Shown here in pieces: positions 9,138 to 18,745 of a stretch of DNA of 64,000 nt; within the stretch, counting starts at the first letter, position 1; the number at the start of each line of letters is the position of its first letter. Origin of the DNA: Aquidulcibacter paucihalophilus (GTDB lineage Bacteria > Pseudomonadota > Alphaproteobacteria > Caulobacterales > Aquidulcibacteraceae); the NCBI RefSeq assembly GCF_002105465.1, contig NZ_NCSQ01000156.1:1-64000 (forward strand). The letters are read 5' to 3'. Made by a program: the position numbers and the translations under genes. The notes below the pieces were generated by a model. That model had not been told where the DNA came from. It did no database searches and saw only the letters and a program-made list of their open reading frames with translations.

Positions 9138-11048
9138 ATGGCTAAACAAAAATCGGGTGGCCAAGATGCTGAGAAGACCCACCAAAAGCCACACAGAGAG
9201 CCGCCACCTGCGAAACCACAAGAAACTGAAAGCCTGTTGGACGCGCTGCAGGCCCAGAACCTAGAGACGCTGGAGACCCTGACTCGCAATTTGGGCGACG
9301 CCATGACGCGCATGGGTGCGCTGGGTGCGACGGCGGTGGATGGGGTCATGGCCGATGATGCGCGGCCCCTGCGCGCAGACCCTTATGGCCTTGCCCCCTA
9401 TGCGGCAGATGTAGCAACCCGCCTTGCGGGTAATCCCGAAAAACTGATGGCAGCCCATCAACAGCTGTGGCAGGGCTTTGCCGAAATTTGGGCAGAGTCG
9501 ATCAAATCCAGCCTTGGTGAGGGCGCAAAGGATGCCAAGCCCGATCCCAAATATACCGACAAGCGCTTTGCCGATCCTGACTGGCATAATCTGCCCATGT
9601 TCAATCTGCTTCAAAAGACCTATTTGCACACGGCAAATTGGTTCACCGGCCTCATTGATCATGTCGATGGCATAGATGATATGACGCGCCGCAAGGCGAC
9701 TTTCTTCAACAAGCAATTTGCCGATGCCTTTGCCCCGTCAAACTTCCTGATGACCAATCCGGTCGCCTTGCGTGAGGCACTTCGAACAGGTGGGCAAAGC
9801 GTGGTGCGCGGCCTTGCCAATCTCGAACAAGATTTGAAACGCGGCCAAGGCCGGCTAACCCCCGCTCAAGTCGATGAGCGGCCGTTCAAGATTGGCGAGA
9901 ATATTGCCATCACACCGGGCAAAGTGATCCACCGCGGCGAAATCTTGGAGATCCTTCAATATGATCCGGTAACGCCAACCGTTTTTGCAACGCCTATTCT
10001 CTTCTTCCCGCCTTGGATCAATAAATTCTACATTCTGGACATGCGCCAGGATAATTCCATGGTGAAGTGGCTGACTGAACAAGGCCATAGCGTTTTCGTC
10101 GTCTCATGGCTCAATCCCGGTGTCGAACATGCCGAAAAGACGTTTGAGGATTATTCGCGTCTGGGCATTTATGAAGCGCTTGACGTCGTCACCAAGGCCA
10201 CGGGGCAAGACAAAATCAATACGGTTGGCTATTGTATTGGCGGTACGCTTCTGGCCTCAACCATGGCGGTCATGGCGCAAACGGGCGACGAGCGGATCAA
10301 TTCGGCCACTTTCTTTGCCTCTCAGTCCGACTTTGAAGAGGCTGGTGACCTCAAGGTTTTCACCGATGATGCCGCCATCCAATATATCAAGGATGAGATT
10401 GAGCATGCCGGAGGTGTTTTAGACGCCACCGTGATGGGCGAGACTTTCAACTTTTTGCGCGCCAACGACCTCGTCTGGTCGTTTGTGGTCAATAATTATC
10501 TGATGGGCAAAGACCCCAAGCCGTTTGACCTCTTATTCTGGAACGCAGACCAGACCCGCATGCCCAAGGCCTTGCATCTTTTCTATCTCGACAATTTCTA
10601 CCGCCACAATCGTTTGGGACGCGGCGAGATGACGATGTCGGGCTATCGCCTCAACCTCAAGGATGTGAAAACACCCATTTACATGCAATCCTCCAAAGAG
10701 GACCATATTGCGCCGTGGCGGTCCATCTATCGTGGCGCGAAGCTCTTTGGCGGGCCGGTTCGGATGGTGCTTGCAGGTTCTGGCCATATTGCAGGGGTGA
10801 TCAATCACCCTGAAGCCAAGAAGTATCAGCATTGGTTGCCGCCCGAAGGCTTGGCTGAACTGCCCGCGACCGCCGATCAATGGCAGTCCCAATTGGTCGA
10901 ACATAAGGGCTCGTGGTGGCCCGATTGGGCCAAGTGGCTGGCAGAACGCTCAGGCCCACACGTACCGGCGCGCCTACCCGGAGACGGCGGTGTCAAGGTG
11001 CTCGGCGATGCACCGGGGACCTATGTGTTGGTAAAATCATCGGACTGA
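9138..11048 (+). CDS. phaC: Class I poly(3-hydroxyalkanoate) synthase
   Basis: It polymerises (R)-3-hydroxyacyl-CoA into polyhydroxyalkanoate at the granule surface. The lipase-box-like GYCIGG carries the catalytic cysteine C366. The catalytic aspartate lies in the WNADQTRMP region and the histidine in GSGHIAG. At 636 residues it is longer than many class I enzymes, because about 50 N-terminal residues rich in Lys, Gln and Pro precede the conserved part. AAGGAC just upstream of the ATG is a good ribosome site. No phaA or phaB is nearby; a phasin lies at 56 kb. It stands 74 bp ahead of the photolyase operon on the same strand. Confidence 0.93.
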   Translation: MAKQKSGGQDAEKTHQKPHREPPPAKPQETESLLDALQAQNLETLETLTRNLGDAMTRMGALGATAVDGVMADDARPLRADPYGLAPYAADVATRLAGNPEKLMAAHQQLWQGFAEIWAESIKSSLGEGAKDAKPDPKYTDKRFADPDWHNLPMFNLLQKTYLHTANWFTGLIDHVDGIDDMTRRKATFFNKQFADAFAPSNFLMTNPVALREALRTGGQSVVRGLANLEQDLKRGQGRLTPAQVDERPFKIGENIAITPGKVIHRGEILEILQYDPVTPTVFATPILFFPPWINKFYILDMRQDNSMVKWLTEQGHSVFVVSWLNPGVEHAEKTFEDYSRLGIYEALDVVTKATGQDKINTVGYCIGGTLLASTMAVMAQTGDERINSATFFASQSDFEEAGDLKVFTDDAAIQYIKDEIEHAGGVLDATVMGETFNFLRANDLVWSFVVNNYLMGKDPKPFDLLFWNADQTRMPKALHLFYLDNFYRHNRLGRGEMTMSGYRLNLKDVKTPIYMQSSKEDHIAPWRSIYRGAKLFGGPVRMVLAGSGHIAGVINHPEAKKYQHWLPPEGLAELPATADQWQSQLVEHKGSWWPDWAKWLAERSGPHVPARLPGDGGVKVLGDAPGTYVLVKSSD

Positions 11049-11122
11049 AGCCCGTTTTAGCCTGATCCAGCCTTCAACAGCCCTTCGCAATCCGGCTCTG
11101 ACCTTCAGACGTAGATAGTCCT

Positions 11123-12616
11123 ATGCAACCTGCCCACCCTGGCCCCCAAACGCCAAACCGCCCCTCCCTTGTCTGGTTTCGAGAAGACTTGCGACTGGAT
11201 GACCATCCAGCACTGGCGGCGGCGGCGCAGTCAGGCCCCATATGCGCCGTCTATATTCTGGAAGAGGGCGAAGATTTAAGCAGGCCCCTAGGCGGTGCCC
11301 TTAAATGGTGGCTGCATCATAGCCTCGATCGCCTGCAGGAAAGCCTGGCGGAACACGGAATTGGCTTGATCCTGAAGCGCGGCGACCCGCGGCACATCAT
11401 CCCCGAACTGGTGCAACATTTGGATATTGGCGCGGTGCATTGGAACCGTCGCTATTATGCTTGGTCCCGCCCTGTTGATGCCGCCATCAAAGAGGAATTG
11501 AGAGGCCGAGGGGTTTCAGTCGGCACCTATAAGGCTTCTGTCTTGACCGAACCTTGGGAGGTTAAGACCGGTTCTGGCGGCAATTTCAAAGTCTTCACGC
11601 CGTTTTTCAGGGCCGCCCAAGCCACGTGCGACGCGTGGGCAGAACAAGCAAGCCCTGCCCCACAACTGGTAGGGCACCGGGGCCCTGCCCTTGCCTCGGA
11701 TGTTTTGGCCGACTGGGCGCTTTTGCCGACCAAGCCTGATTGGGCGGGCGGGTTGCGCCAGATGTGGCAGCCCGGTGAAGCCGGGGCCCACAAGCGGCTT
11801 ACCCAGTTTATTGAGAAGGCTTTGCTGGGTTATGGCGAGGGCCGAAACATCCCCGCTAAGCCTGCAACCTCCTTCCTGTCGCCCCATCTTCATTTTGGCG
11901 AAATCTCGATCCGGCGCGTCTGGAACGCTGCCAGAGCGGCCATGCGCGCCAATCCGGCCTTGCAGACCGACGGACAAGTCTTTTTGTCTGAATTGGGTTG
12001 GCGGGAATTTTCCACCCAATTGATCTATCATTACGAGGACTTCCCAGAAGAAAGCTGGAAAGAAGCCTTCCGCAGCTTCCCATGGAAGCATGATCCATCC
12101 ACTCTGCGGGCTTGGCAACGCGGACAGACTGGCTATCCGATTGTAGACGCTGGTATGCGTCAATTATGGAAGACAGGTTGGATGCATAATCGCGTTCGGA
12201 TGATTGTGGCCTCCTTCTTAGTCAAACATTTGTTGCAAGATTGGCGCGCGGGTGAAGCTTGGTTCTGGGATACATTGGTGGATGCCGATGTCGCCAATAA
12301 TGCGGCAGGCTGGCAATGGGTTGCGGGCTGTGGTGCCGATGCGGCCCCTTATTTCCGCATCTTCAATCCGATGTCGCAGGGTGAAAAGTTTGACCCGGAT
12401 GGTCACTATGTCCGCACGTGGGTTCCAGAATTGGCGAAACTGCCGAACAAATATCTTCATCGCCCTTTTGAAGCCCCCACCGAAGTCTTGCGGCTATCTG
12501 GGGTCCAATTGGGCCGTAGCTATCCCCTGCCCATCGTCAATCATGAAAAAGGCCGCAAGCAAGCCCTCGATGCGCTGGCCAGCCTCAAGCAGCCCGTCAC
12601 TGGAGACCTAATATGA
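11123..12616 (+). CDS. phrB: Deoxyribodipyrimidine photolyase
   Basis: It is a light-driven FAD enzyme that splits cyclobutane pyrimidine dimers. The N-terminal antenna-binding domain starts with WFREDLRLDDHPAL, and the C-terminal FAD domain contains the class I photolyase residues (GWREF, WMHNRVRM, NNAAGWQW). The length of 497 residues is typical. It is the first gene of a set in which the next three genes overlap by 4, 4 and 8 bp, so the product is coupled to a lipid-modification module. That grouping recalls the singlet-oxygen response of Rhodobacter. No convincing sigma-E promoter is visible upstream. Confidence 0.93.
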   Translation: MQPAHPGPQTPNRPSLVWFREDLRLDDHPALAAAAQSGPICAVYILEEGEDLSRPLGGALKWWLHHSLDRLQESLAEHGIGLILKRGDPRHIIPELVQHLDIGAVHWNRRYYAWSRPVDAAIKEELRGRGVSVGTYKASVLTEPWEVKTGSGGNFKVFTPFFRAAQATCDAWAEQASPAPQLVGHRGPALASDVLADWALLPTKPDWAGGLRQMWQPGEAGAHKRLTQFIEKALLGYGEGRNIPAKPATSFLSPHLHFGEISIRRVWNAARAAMRANPALQTDGQVFLSELGWREFSTQLIYHYEDFPEESWKEAFRSFPWKHDPSTLRAWQRGQTGYPIVDAGMRQLWKTGWMHNRVRMIVASFLVKHLLQDWRAGEAWFWDTLVDADVANNAAGWQWVAGCGADAAPYFRIFNPMSQGEKFDPDGHYVRTWVPELAKLPNKYLHRPFEAPTEVLRLSGVQLGRSYPLPIVNHEKGRKQALDALASLKQPVTGDLI

Positions 12617-13953
12617 AGATCGCGATCATTGGCACCGGGATCACCGGACTGTCTGCGGCTTGGGCCCTAAAGGACCAGCATGAGGTGACCGTCTTTGAAA
12701 AAGAGGCGCGGCTTGGCGGTCATTCCAATACGGTGACCGTCGATTATGATGGCAAGACGCTCGACGTCGATACGGGCTTTATTGTCTATAACGCCCTCAA
12801 TTATCCCAATCTGATTGCGCTGTTTGAGGCCTTGAACGTGGCCACCCAGCAATCGGACATGAGCTTTTCGGTGCGCGATGGCAGGCCGGGCAGTGAATGG
12901 GGCTCTGATGGCGCGCCGGGCTATTTTGCGTGGAAGCGCAATGCTTTAGACCCAAGCCATTGGGCGCTTTTGGCCGATATGTTGCGCTTTAATTCCCAAG
13001 CCCAGAGGGACGTTCACGACCCAGCGCTTCAGACCATGAGCCTAGGGGATTATAGTGCTAAACTCGGCCTTTCGCAGCGCTTTTTAGAGCGCTATTTGGT
13101 GCCGATGGGGGCTGCGATCTGGTCGACGCCGGAAAAGGGCATGCTGGATTATCCCGCGGCAAGCTTTGTTCGCTTTTTTAACAACCATCGCCTCGTCCAT
13201 TTTGAGCGGCCCAATTGGCGCACCGTTACAGGTGGGTCACGCCGTTATGTGGAGAAGTTTGCCGAAAGCCTCGGCGCACGGGTCCGCCTCAATGCGATGG
13301 TGACAGCGGTTCGCCGCGACGCACACGGGGTCGATGTGGTGGTAGGCGGGCAATCCCACCGCTTTGATGAAGTCATCTTGGCCTGTCACTCTGACGAGTC
13401 GCTTGCCCTCTTGGCCGATGCGTCGGTGCAAGAAACCGCGATCTTGGGGGCCGTGCGCTATGCGCCCAATGAAGCAATCCTGCACCGAGATGCCAGCTAT
13501 ATGCCGATCCGCAAAGCGGCTTGGGCAAGCTGGAATGTGTCGCGCGGCGACCCTGATGCACCTATCGAGCTCACCTATTGGATGAACCGCTTGCAAGGCC
13601 AAGACGCCAATTACCCTCTATTTGTGACGCTCAACCCCGCAAAGGAGATTGATCCCGCAAAGGTCTTTGCGCGCTTCACCTATGCCCACCCCCAGTTTGA
13701 TGCGCCAGCGGCCAAGGCCCAGCGGCAAATCCTGTCCATTCAAGGCGTCAATAAGACCTGGTTTGCGGGCGCTTGGCAGGGTTATGGTTTCCATGAAGAT
13801 GGGTTGCGGGCGGGTCTGCGCGTCGCGCTAAAGCTGGGTGGAAAAATCCCTTGGACCTTTGTGGATGACGATATTGTCCGCGATCCACCGCCCGCCCGCC
13901 CAGCGGCAGGGCCCCACGGGAGTGTGACGCCGGAAGTGGAAGCCGCATTGTGA
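12613..13953 (+). CDS. FAD-dependent amine oxidase-like protein (COG2907)
   Basis: This is a flavoprotein of 446 residues with an N-terminal dinucleotide-binding motif (IIGTGITGLSAAW, about 5-17) and the FAD-family EKEARLGGHSNT segment. It belongs to the amine-oxidase/desaturase-like COG2907 group that travels with DUF1365 and cyclopropane synthase-like genes. A related Rhodobacter protein is implicated in modifying membrane fatty acids, probably as a desaturase on the way to furan fatty acids; that role is inferred here. It overlaps the photolyase stop by ATGA and the next start by 4 bp. Confidence 0.85.
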   Translation: MKIAIIGTGITGLSAAWALKDQHEVTVFEKEARLGGHSNTVTVDYDGKTLDVDTGFIVYNALNYPNLIALFEALNVATQQSDMSFSVRDGRPGSEWGSDGAPGYFAWKRNALDPSHWALLADMLRFNSQAQRDVHDPALQTMSLGDYSAKLGLSQRFLERYLVPMGAAIWSTPEKGMLDYPAASFVRFFNNHRLVHFERPNWRTVTGGSRRYVEKFAESLGARVRLNAMVTAVRRDAHGVDVVVGGQSHRFDEVILACHSDESLALLADASVQETAILGAVRYAPNEAILHRDASYMPIRKAAWASWNVSRGDPDAPIELTYWMNRLQGQDANYPLFVTLNPAKEIDPAKVFARFTYAHPQFDAPAAKAQRQILSIQGVNKTWFAGAWQGYGFHEDGLRAGLRVALKLGGKIPWTFVDDDIVRDPPPARPAAGPHGSVTPEVEAAL

Positions 13954-14744
13954 CGGAGATGACCAAACTTGGACTGTTGCGAGGCCGGACGGTTCATGTC
14001 CGCTTTCAGCCGTTCGAGCATCGTCTAGCCTATGACCTCTATCAAGTGCTGATCGACGTCGATGATCCGACCAGCCAAGTGCGAGGCCTTAAATGGATGG
14101 CGCACAATCGGTTTGCACCGTTGGCTTTCTACGACAAGGATCATGGCGACCGATCTGGCGCACCGCTTCGAGGTTGGGTGGAGGCGCACTTGGCCGCGGC
14201 CAAAATCGCGTATGATGGCGGGCCCATTCACCTCCTCACCTTCCCGCGCGTCCTCGGCTTTGTGTTCAATCCAATCTCGGTCTTTTTGGTCTATCACCGC
14301 GACCTCACGCTGGCAGCGGTGATTTATGAGGTGAACAACACCTTTGGCGAGACCCACAGCTATATTGCCCCCGCCAGTGGCCAGCCGGTGGAGCATCAAG
14401 AAGCGGATAAAATCTTCCACGTCTCGCCCTTCTTTGACGTCTCAGGCCGCTATGCGTTTACTCTGCGGACAAGTGGGGACACCCTGTCCTTGACGATCGA
14501 CAAGTTTTCAGATGCAGTTCGCGATCATCTGGCCACGCTGAAATTGCGTAGAGAGAATCTGACGGATGGGAATTTGGCGCGGGCATTTTTTGCTATGCCA
14601 TTCCTGACGCTGAAAGTTGTCTTAGCAATCCACTGGGAGGCCTTGAAATTATTAGTCAAAGGTGCACGCTATCACCACAAGCCAATGCCCCCCATTCCCG
14701 TCAGTGTTGCCAAATTAAGTAGGATTTCATCTCCCCATGAGTGA
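13950..14744 (+). CDS. DUF1365 family protein
   Basis: This 264-residue protein matches the DUF1365 family, with the characteristic FPRVLGFVFNPIS and YEVNNTFGETHSY segments. The biochemical role is not established. It is almost always found between a COG2907 flavoprotein and a cyclopropane-synthase homologue, as here, and is presumed to act on phospholipid acyl chains. It overlaps the upstream gene by 4 bp and the downstream one by 8 bp, indicating translational coupling. Confidence 0.87.
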   Translation: MTEMTKLGLLRGRTVHVRFQPFEHRLAYDLYQVLIDVDDPTSQVRGLKWMAHNRFAPLAFYDKDHGDRSGAPLRGWVEAHLAAAKIAYDGGPIHLLTFPRVLGFVFNPISVFLVYHRDLTLAAVIYEVNNTFGETHSYIAPASGQPVEHQEADKIFHVSPFFDVSGRYAFTLRTSGDTLSLTIDKFSDAVRDHLATLKLRRENLTDGNLARAFFAMPFLTLKVVLAIHWEALKLLVKGARYHHKPMPPIPVSVAKLSRISSPHE

Positions 14745-15978
14745 CGATCAAAACGCAAATGCCCTGTTGATGACGCCAAAACTGGCACGTCAGCTTCGCC
14801 AAGTTCCAATGGCCTTTAAAATGGCGGCTGTGGCGATGAGCAATATTGTCGAAGGCGAAATCAGGGTGTGGCTACCTGACGGTCGCCAGCTGATTTTCAG
14901 GGGGGAACAACCAGGTAAAAGCGCGGTGCTGCAAATCAAGAATTTCAGCTTTATCAAACGCGTCGCCGCCCAAGGCGATATTGGCTTTGCTGAAGGCTTG
15001 ATGGCGGGTGAATGGGATACGCCAGACCTCGCCGTCTTGCTGGAGGTCTTCTCTTCGAACCTAGATCTGATGCCAAAGCTGTTGGTCGGTGGCCCACTTT
15101 GGACCGTGATCAATAATTTCCGCCATAAATTCCTCAAACGGAATACAAAGACAGGGTCGAAGAAGAATATCTTGGCCCATTATGATCTCGGCAATAATTT
15201 TTACTCACGTTGGCTTGATCCCAGCATGACCTATTCTTCGGCCGTCTATGAAAAGGACGGTCAGGATTTGACCAGCGCCCAAATGAACAAATACCGCGCA
15301 TTGGCTGAGCAAGTCAGCCTGAAAGCTGGTCAACATGTGTTAGAAATTGGCTGCGGTTGGGGTGGCTTTGCCGAATTTGCCGCCCGCGAATATGGCGCAC
15401 GCGTGACTGGGGTCACCATCTCGGAAGAGCAATATAAATATGCGACCGAGCGTTTGGCCAAGGCGGGCCTAAGCCATCTGACCGATATTCAGCTGATGGA
15501 TTATCGCGACATCAAGGGCCAATATGATGCGGTTGTGTCGATCGAAATGTTTGAGGCGGTCGGCGAAGAATATTGGTCGACCTATTTCGACAAGGTCAAT
15601 TCGGTGCTGAAGCCCGGTGGCAAGGCCGGCCTGCAAATTATCACGATTGATGAACGACTGTTTGAAGATTATCGCAGCCGCGCCGACTTCATCCAAAGCT
15701 ATGTCTTCCCCGGTGGCATGTTGCCCAGCGTGCCCCGCCTGAAGCTTGAAGTCGCCCGCGCAGGCCTAGTTTGGCAGAGCACAGCGGCCTTTGGTCTGTC
15801 CTACGCCGACACCTTGGCCGCTTGGGCCAAAAGCTTCCTCGCCGAATGGATCCATATCAAGGACATGGGCTTTGATGAGCGCTTTAAGCAATTGTGGCGC
15901 TTCTATTTGGCCTATTGCGAGGCCGGGTTCCGCACCGGCCGTATCGATGTTGGCCATTTCTCTATGGTCAAGCCGTAA
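14737..15978 (+). CDS. cfa: Cyclopropane-fatty-acyl-phospholipid synthase family methyltransferase
   Basis: It is a SAM-dependent enzyme that adds a methyl(ene) carbon across cis double bonds of phospholipid acyl chains. The 413-residue protein has HYDLGNNFYSRWLD (about 148-161) and the SAM-binding VLEIGCGWGG (about 201-210). In this operon context the product may be a methylated rather than cyclopropanated chain, as for the UfaM-like enzymes of the furan fatty acid pathway. Sequence alone cannot tell the two apart. It is the last gene of the operon and is followed by a strong terminator. Confidence 0.9.
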   Translation: MSDDQNANALLMTPKLARQLRQVPMAFKMAAVAMSNIVEGEIRVWLPDGRQLIFRGEQPGKSAVLQIKNFSFIKRVAAQGDIGFAEGLMAGEWDTPDLAVLLEVFSSNLDLMPKLLVGGPLWTVINNFRHKFLKRNTKTGSKKNILAHYDLGNNFYSRWLDPSMTYSSAVYEKDGQDLTSAQMNKYRALAEQVSLKAGQHVLEIGCGWGGFAEFAAREYGARVTGVTISEEQYKYATERLAKAGLSHLTDIQLMDYRDIKGQYDAVVSIEMFEAVGEEYWSTYFDKVNSVLKPGGKAGLQIITIDERLFEDYRSRADFIQSYVFPGGMLPSVPRLKLEVARAGLVWQSTAAFGLSYADTLAAWAKSFLAEWIHIKDMGFDERFKQLWRFYLAYCEAGFRTGRIDVGHFSMVKP

Positions 15979-15994
15979 CAGCCTTATCAAAGCC

Positions 15995-16035
15995 AAAAAA
16001 GAGGCGCGAGACCCGTGGGTCCCGCGCCTTTTATT
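15995..16035. terminator. Bidirectional terminator
   Basis: A 12-bp stem (16003-16014 with 16017-16028, one G-U pair) is flanked by six A on the left and a T-run on the right. It can stop cfa transcription on the plus strand and aldehyde dehydrogenase transcription on the minus strand. Confidence 0.85.
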
Positions 16036-16052
16036 TTGCGAACAAACCCGCC

Positions 16053-17516
16053 TTAGCGCTTGATTTGGCTTGCGATATAGTCGCGAACAGCTTTGCCATA
16101 AGGGGGACGCAGGGCCTTCATTGGCCCCAAATCCTTCTTCAATTGGCTATAGACCGAGCGGGCATGGCTGAATTCTTTAAAGCCATCAAACCCGTGGTAG
16201 GAGCCCATGCCAGAGGGGCCAATCCCGCCAAAGGGCAAATCCTCCATGGCGATATGGAAGATCACATCATTGACCGTCACCCCGCCCGAGGTTGTGTTGT
16301 TCAACACATATTCCTGTTCATTCAGGTCAGCTCCGAAATAATAGAGGCCTAAGGGGCGATCATGAGCATTCACATAGCCGACCGCTTCTTTGACATCCTG
16401 ATAGGTTTTGATTGGAAGCACCGGACCAAAGATTTCCTCTTGCATGATGCTCATCTCGGGCGTGGTATCGAGCACCAAAGTTGGCGGGATTTTGCGACCA
16501 TTTTGGGTGGAGAAGTCTTCACCAGCTGGATTGATCTCGACAATCGTTGCACCCTTCTCTTTCGCATCGGTCAATAAAGCTTGGATGCGGTCAAAATGGC
16601 GTGGCGAGATAATGGCAGTATAGTCTGGATTATCCCGCAGCTTTGGGTACATCGCCGTAACCGATTTGGTTAAAGCGCCAACCAATTCATCGCGCTTTTC
16701 TGTGGGCACCAAAAGATAGTCTGGTGCCAGGCAAATCTGACCGGCGTTCAAGGTTTTGCCTGCCATGATCCGGTCCGCCGTGGTTGCTACATCGGCCGAG
16801 CGAGAAACAATAACAGGGCTTTTGCCACCCAATTCCAAGGTCAGAGGGACCAGGTTTTCAGAAGCCGCCCGCATGATATGGCGGCCAATGGAAGTGCCGC
16901 CGGTAAAGATCATGTGGTCAAAAGCCAGACGCGAGAAGGCTTGGCCGACATCCGGGCCGCCTGTCACAACCGCAATTTCTTCTTCGGAGAAAGCCTTGGC
17001 AAACATTTGGCGCAAGAGTTCAGACGTCGCAGGGGTTAATTCCGAAGGCTTAATCATCGCGCGATTACCTGCAGCAAGGATTTGGGCCAAGGGTGCAAAC
17101 GTCAGGTTCACCGGGAAATTCCAAGGTGCGATAATGCCAACCACCCCTTTGGGTTGATAGCGCACTTCAGCCTTGGCCCCCAAGAGGCCCAAGAGCGAGG
17201 GCGAGGTCTTGCGCTTTTCGGGACGCATCCACTTAGCCAGATGCGCCTTGGCATCCTTGAGCGGTCCAAGTGAGCTGGCAACATCGGTGATCAGGCTGGT
17301 TTCGCGCGCCCGGCAGGAAAAATCTTCCGACAGTGCATCCGCGATTTGCTGAGCATGATCGACCAAGAGACCGATGCAGCGATCCAAGCGATTGATGCGG
17401 ACTTCGGCTGAGGGAATTCCATCGCGCAATTGAGCCGCTTTTTGGATAGCCAAAATCTGGTTCAGTCTTGCGATGGTGTCGCCATCGCCACGCACAGAGA
17501 AGGTCATGTCGTTCAT
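16053..17516 (-). CDS. Coniferyl-aldehyde-type dehydrogenase
   Basis: It is an NAD(P)-dependent aldehyde dehydrogenase of 487 residues. The catalytic glutamate is in LELGGKSP and the nucleophilic cysteine in NAGQICLAPDY. The PWNFPVNLTF segment and the C-terminal SGMGSYHG place it in the coniferyl aldehyde/CalB-like group, which also includes fatty and aromatic aldehyde dehydrogenases. The actual substrate is not determined. It is monocistronic, sharing a bidirectional terminator with cfa and facing a diguanylate cyclase gene upstream. Confidence 0.87.
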   Translation of the reverse strand: MNDMTFSVRGDGDTIARLNQILAIQKAAQLRDGIPSAEVRINRLDRCIGLLVDHAQQIADALSEDFSCRARETSLITDVASSLGPLKDAKAHLAKWMRPEKRKTSPSLLGLLGAKAEVRYQPKGVVGIIAPWNFPVNLTFAPLAQILAAGNRAMIKPSELTPATSELLRQMFAKAFSEEEIAVVTGGPDVGQAFSRLAFDHMIFTGGTSIGRHIMRAASENLVPLTLELGGKSPVIVSRSADVATTADRIMAGKTLNAGQICLAPDYLLVPTEKRDELVGALTKSVTAMYPKLRDNPDYTAIISPRHFDRIQALLTDAKEKGATIVEINPAGEDFSTQNGRKIPPTLVLDTTPEMSIMQEEIFGPVLPIKTYQDVKEAVGYVNAHDRPLGLYYFGADLNEQEYVLNNTTSGGVTVNDVIFHIAMEDLPFGGIGPSGMGSYHGFDGFKEFSHARSVYSQLKKDLGPMKALRPPYGKAVRDYIASQIKR

Positions 17517-17681
17517 GATAGTGGCTCCCTAAGTCTTTTATTGGCACCTGATGGCGCTTTTTCAGCGGTAAGTATGCGCATGACTTGCAGCTTTTTCCAA
17601 GCCTTTGGCGAAAATTAGTGGCTGTGTTTACGTAATCTCCATACTGCATAGGTAAAAATCCGCCCTAACGCAGCGAATCGT

Positions 17682-18740
17682 GTGGTGGAAAAAGTGGTTC
17701 AAAACCTAGTCGGTGAACAAGGAATGGCGGTGGCTGAGGCTGCCTTGAAGTCGCTGAAAGAGCGAAAGATTACGCCTTCGCCCGAGAATTATGCCATTTG
17801 GTTGGCCTATCACTCTGCTGTTCAAGCCGCTCTATGCTCTGAAATCGACATGATGATTGCCGGCAAGCGCCAAATTGATGACCATGTCTGCGACCAGCTT
17901 TACATCAAATATTTCGAAGATGTCGCCATTGGCTCGCGCATGATGAAGGCGGGCGGTAAGATTGCGGCTGAAATGGAAGACGTCCGCAAGGGCTTGTTAC
18001 GGGCCGGCGTCAAGACCAAGGCTTATGGCGAGCAATTGGCTGTGGCAAAGCGTGAATTGGAAAAGACTGACAGTCCTCTAATCACCCGTGACCTCGTCAA
18101 TAGTCTGGTTGGTGCCACCGACGAAATGGCCAATCAATCTAAGGACCTAGAAGCCAAGCTTGCTGAGTCGAGCATTGAGATCGAAGCCTTGCGCGTGCAG
18201 CTGGAGCAGGTTCGCATTGAGGCGGCAACCGACTCTTTGACCGGCCTTGCCAATCGCAAAGAATTTGATAGCCGCCTTGTGGAAATGTGCGCTGCTTCCG
18301 ATCGCGGTGCGGGCCCTGTCACCGTCATTATGGCCGATATTGATTTCTTCAAGCGGATCAACGACACATTTGGCCACCAAACAGGCGACCAAGTGATCCG
18401 CTTTGTCGCCACCGTTATGGACCGGGCCAAGCCTAAAGGCGGCCTTGTTGCCCGTCTCGGCGGGGAAGAATTCGCCATGATCGCCCCCATGACCGACCGG
18501 AAAACGGCTGCAACCATCGCCGAAAAAATCCGTCAGGCCGTTGAAGGCAAACGCTTGGTGCGTCGCGCCTCAAACGAAGATTTGGGCAAAATCACGGTCT
18601 CTTTGGGCGTGGCACAACGCCGCCCGGGCGAGAAGCCAACTGATATGGTCGAACGCGCCGATGCCGCGCTCTATCATTCCAAGCGGTCGGGTCGCAACCG
18701 CGTGAGCCAGGAAGAGCTGACGAAAGTCAAAGCAGCCTAA
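17682..18740 (+). CDS. Diguanylate cyclase (GGDEF domain)
   Basis: It makes cyclic di-GMP from two GTP. The GGDEF domain begins at DSLTGLANR (about 184) and has an intact active-site GGEEF (260-264). The allosteric RxxD inhibitory site five residues upstream is absent (AKPK there), so product inhibition is unlikely. An N-terminal helical domain with PSPENYAIWLAYH (about 32-44) and a coiled coil (about 150-180) precede it. There is no membrane segment, so it is cytosolic. I used the GTG at 17682; an internal ATG 14 codons later is possible. Confidence 0.87.
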   Translation: MVEKVVQNLVGEQGMAVAEAALKSLKERKITPSPENYAIWLAYHSAVQAALCSEIDMMIAGKRQIDDHVCDQLYIKYFEDVAIGSRMMKAGGKIAAEMEDVRKGLLRAGVKTKAYGEQLAVAKRELEKTDSPLITRDLVNSLVGATDEMANQSKDLEAKLAESSIEIEALRVQLEQVRIEAATDSLTGLANRKEFDSRLVEMCAASDRGAGPVTVIMADIDFFKRINDTFGHQTGDQVIRFVATVMDRAKPKGGLVARLGGEEFAMIAPMTDRKTAATIAEKIRQAVEGKRLVRRASNEDLGKITVSLGVAQRRPGEKPTDMVERADAALYHSKRSGRNRVSQEELTKVKAA

Positions 18741-18745
18741 TCCGC

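Noticed and set aside
11063-11068. TGATCC upstream of photolyase, like the -35 box of sigma-E/ChrR promoters
   Set aside because: No matching -10 element lies at the right spacing.
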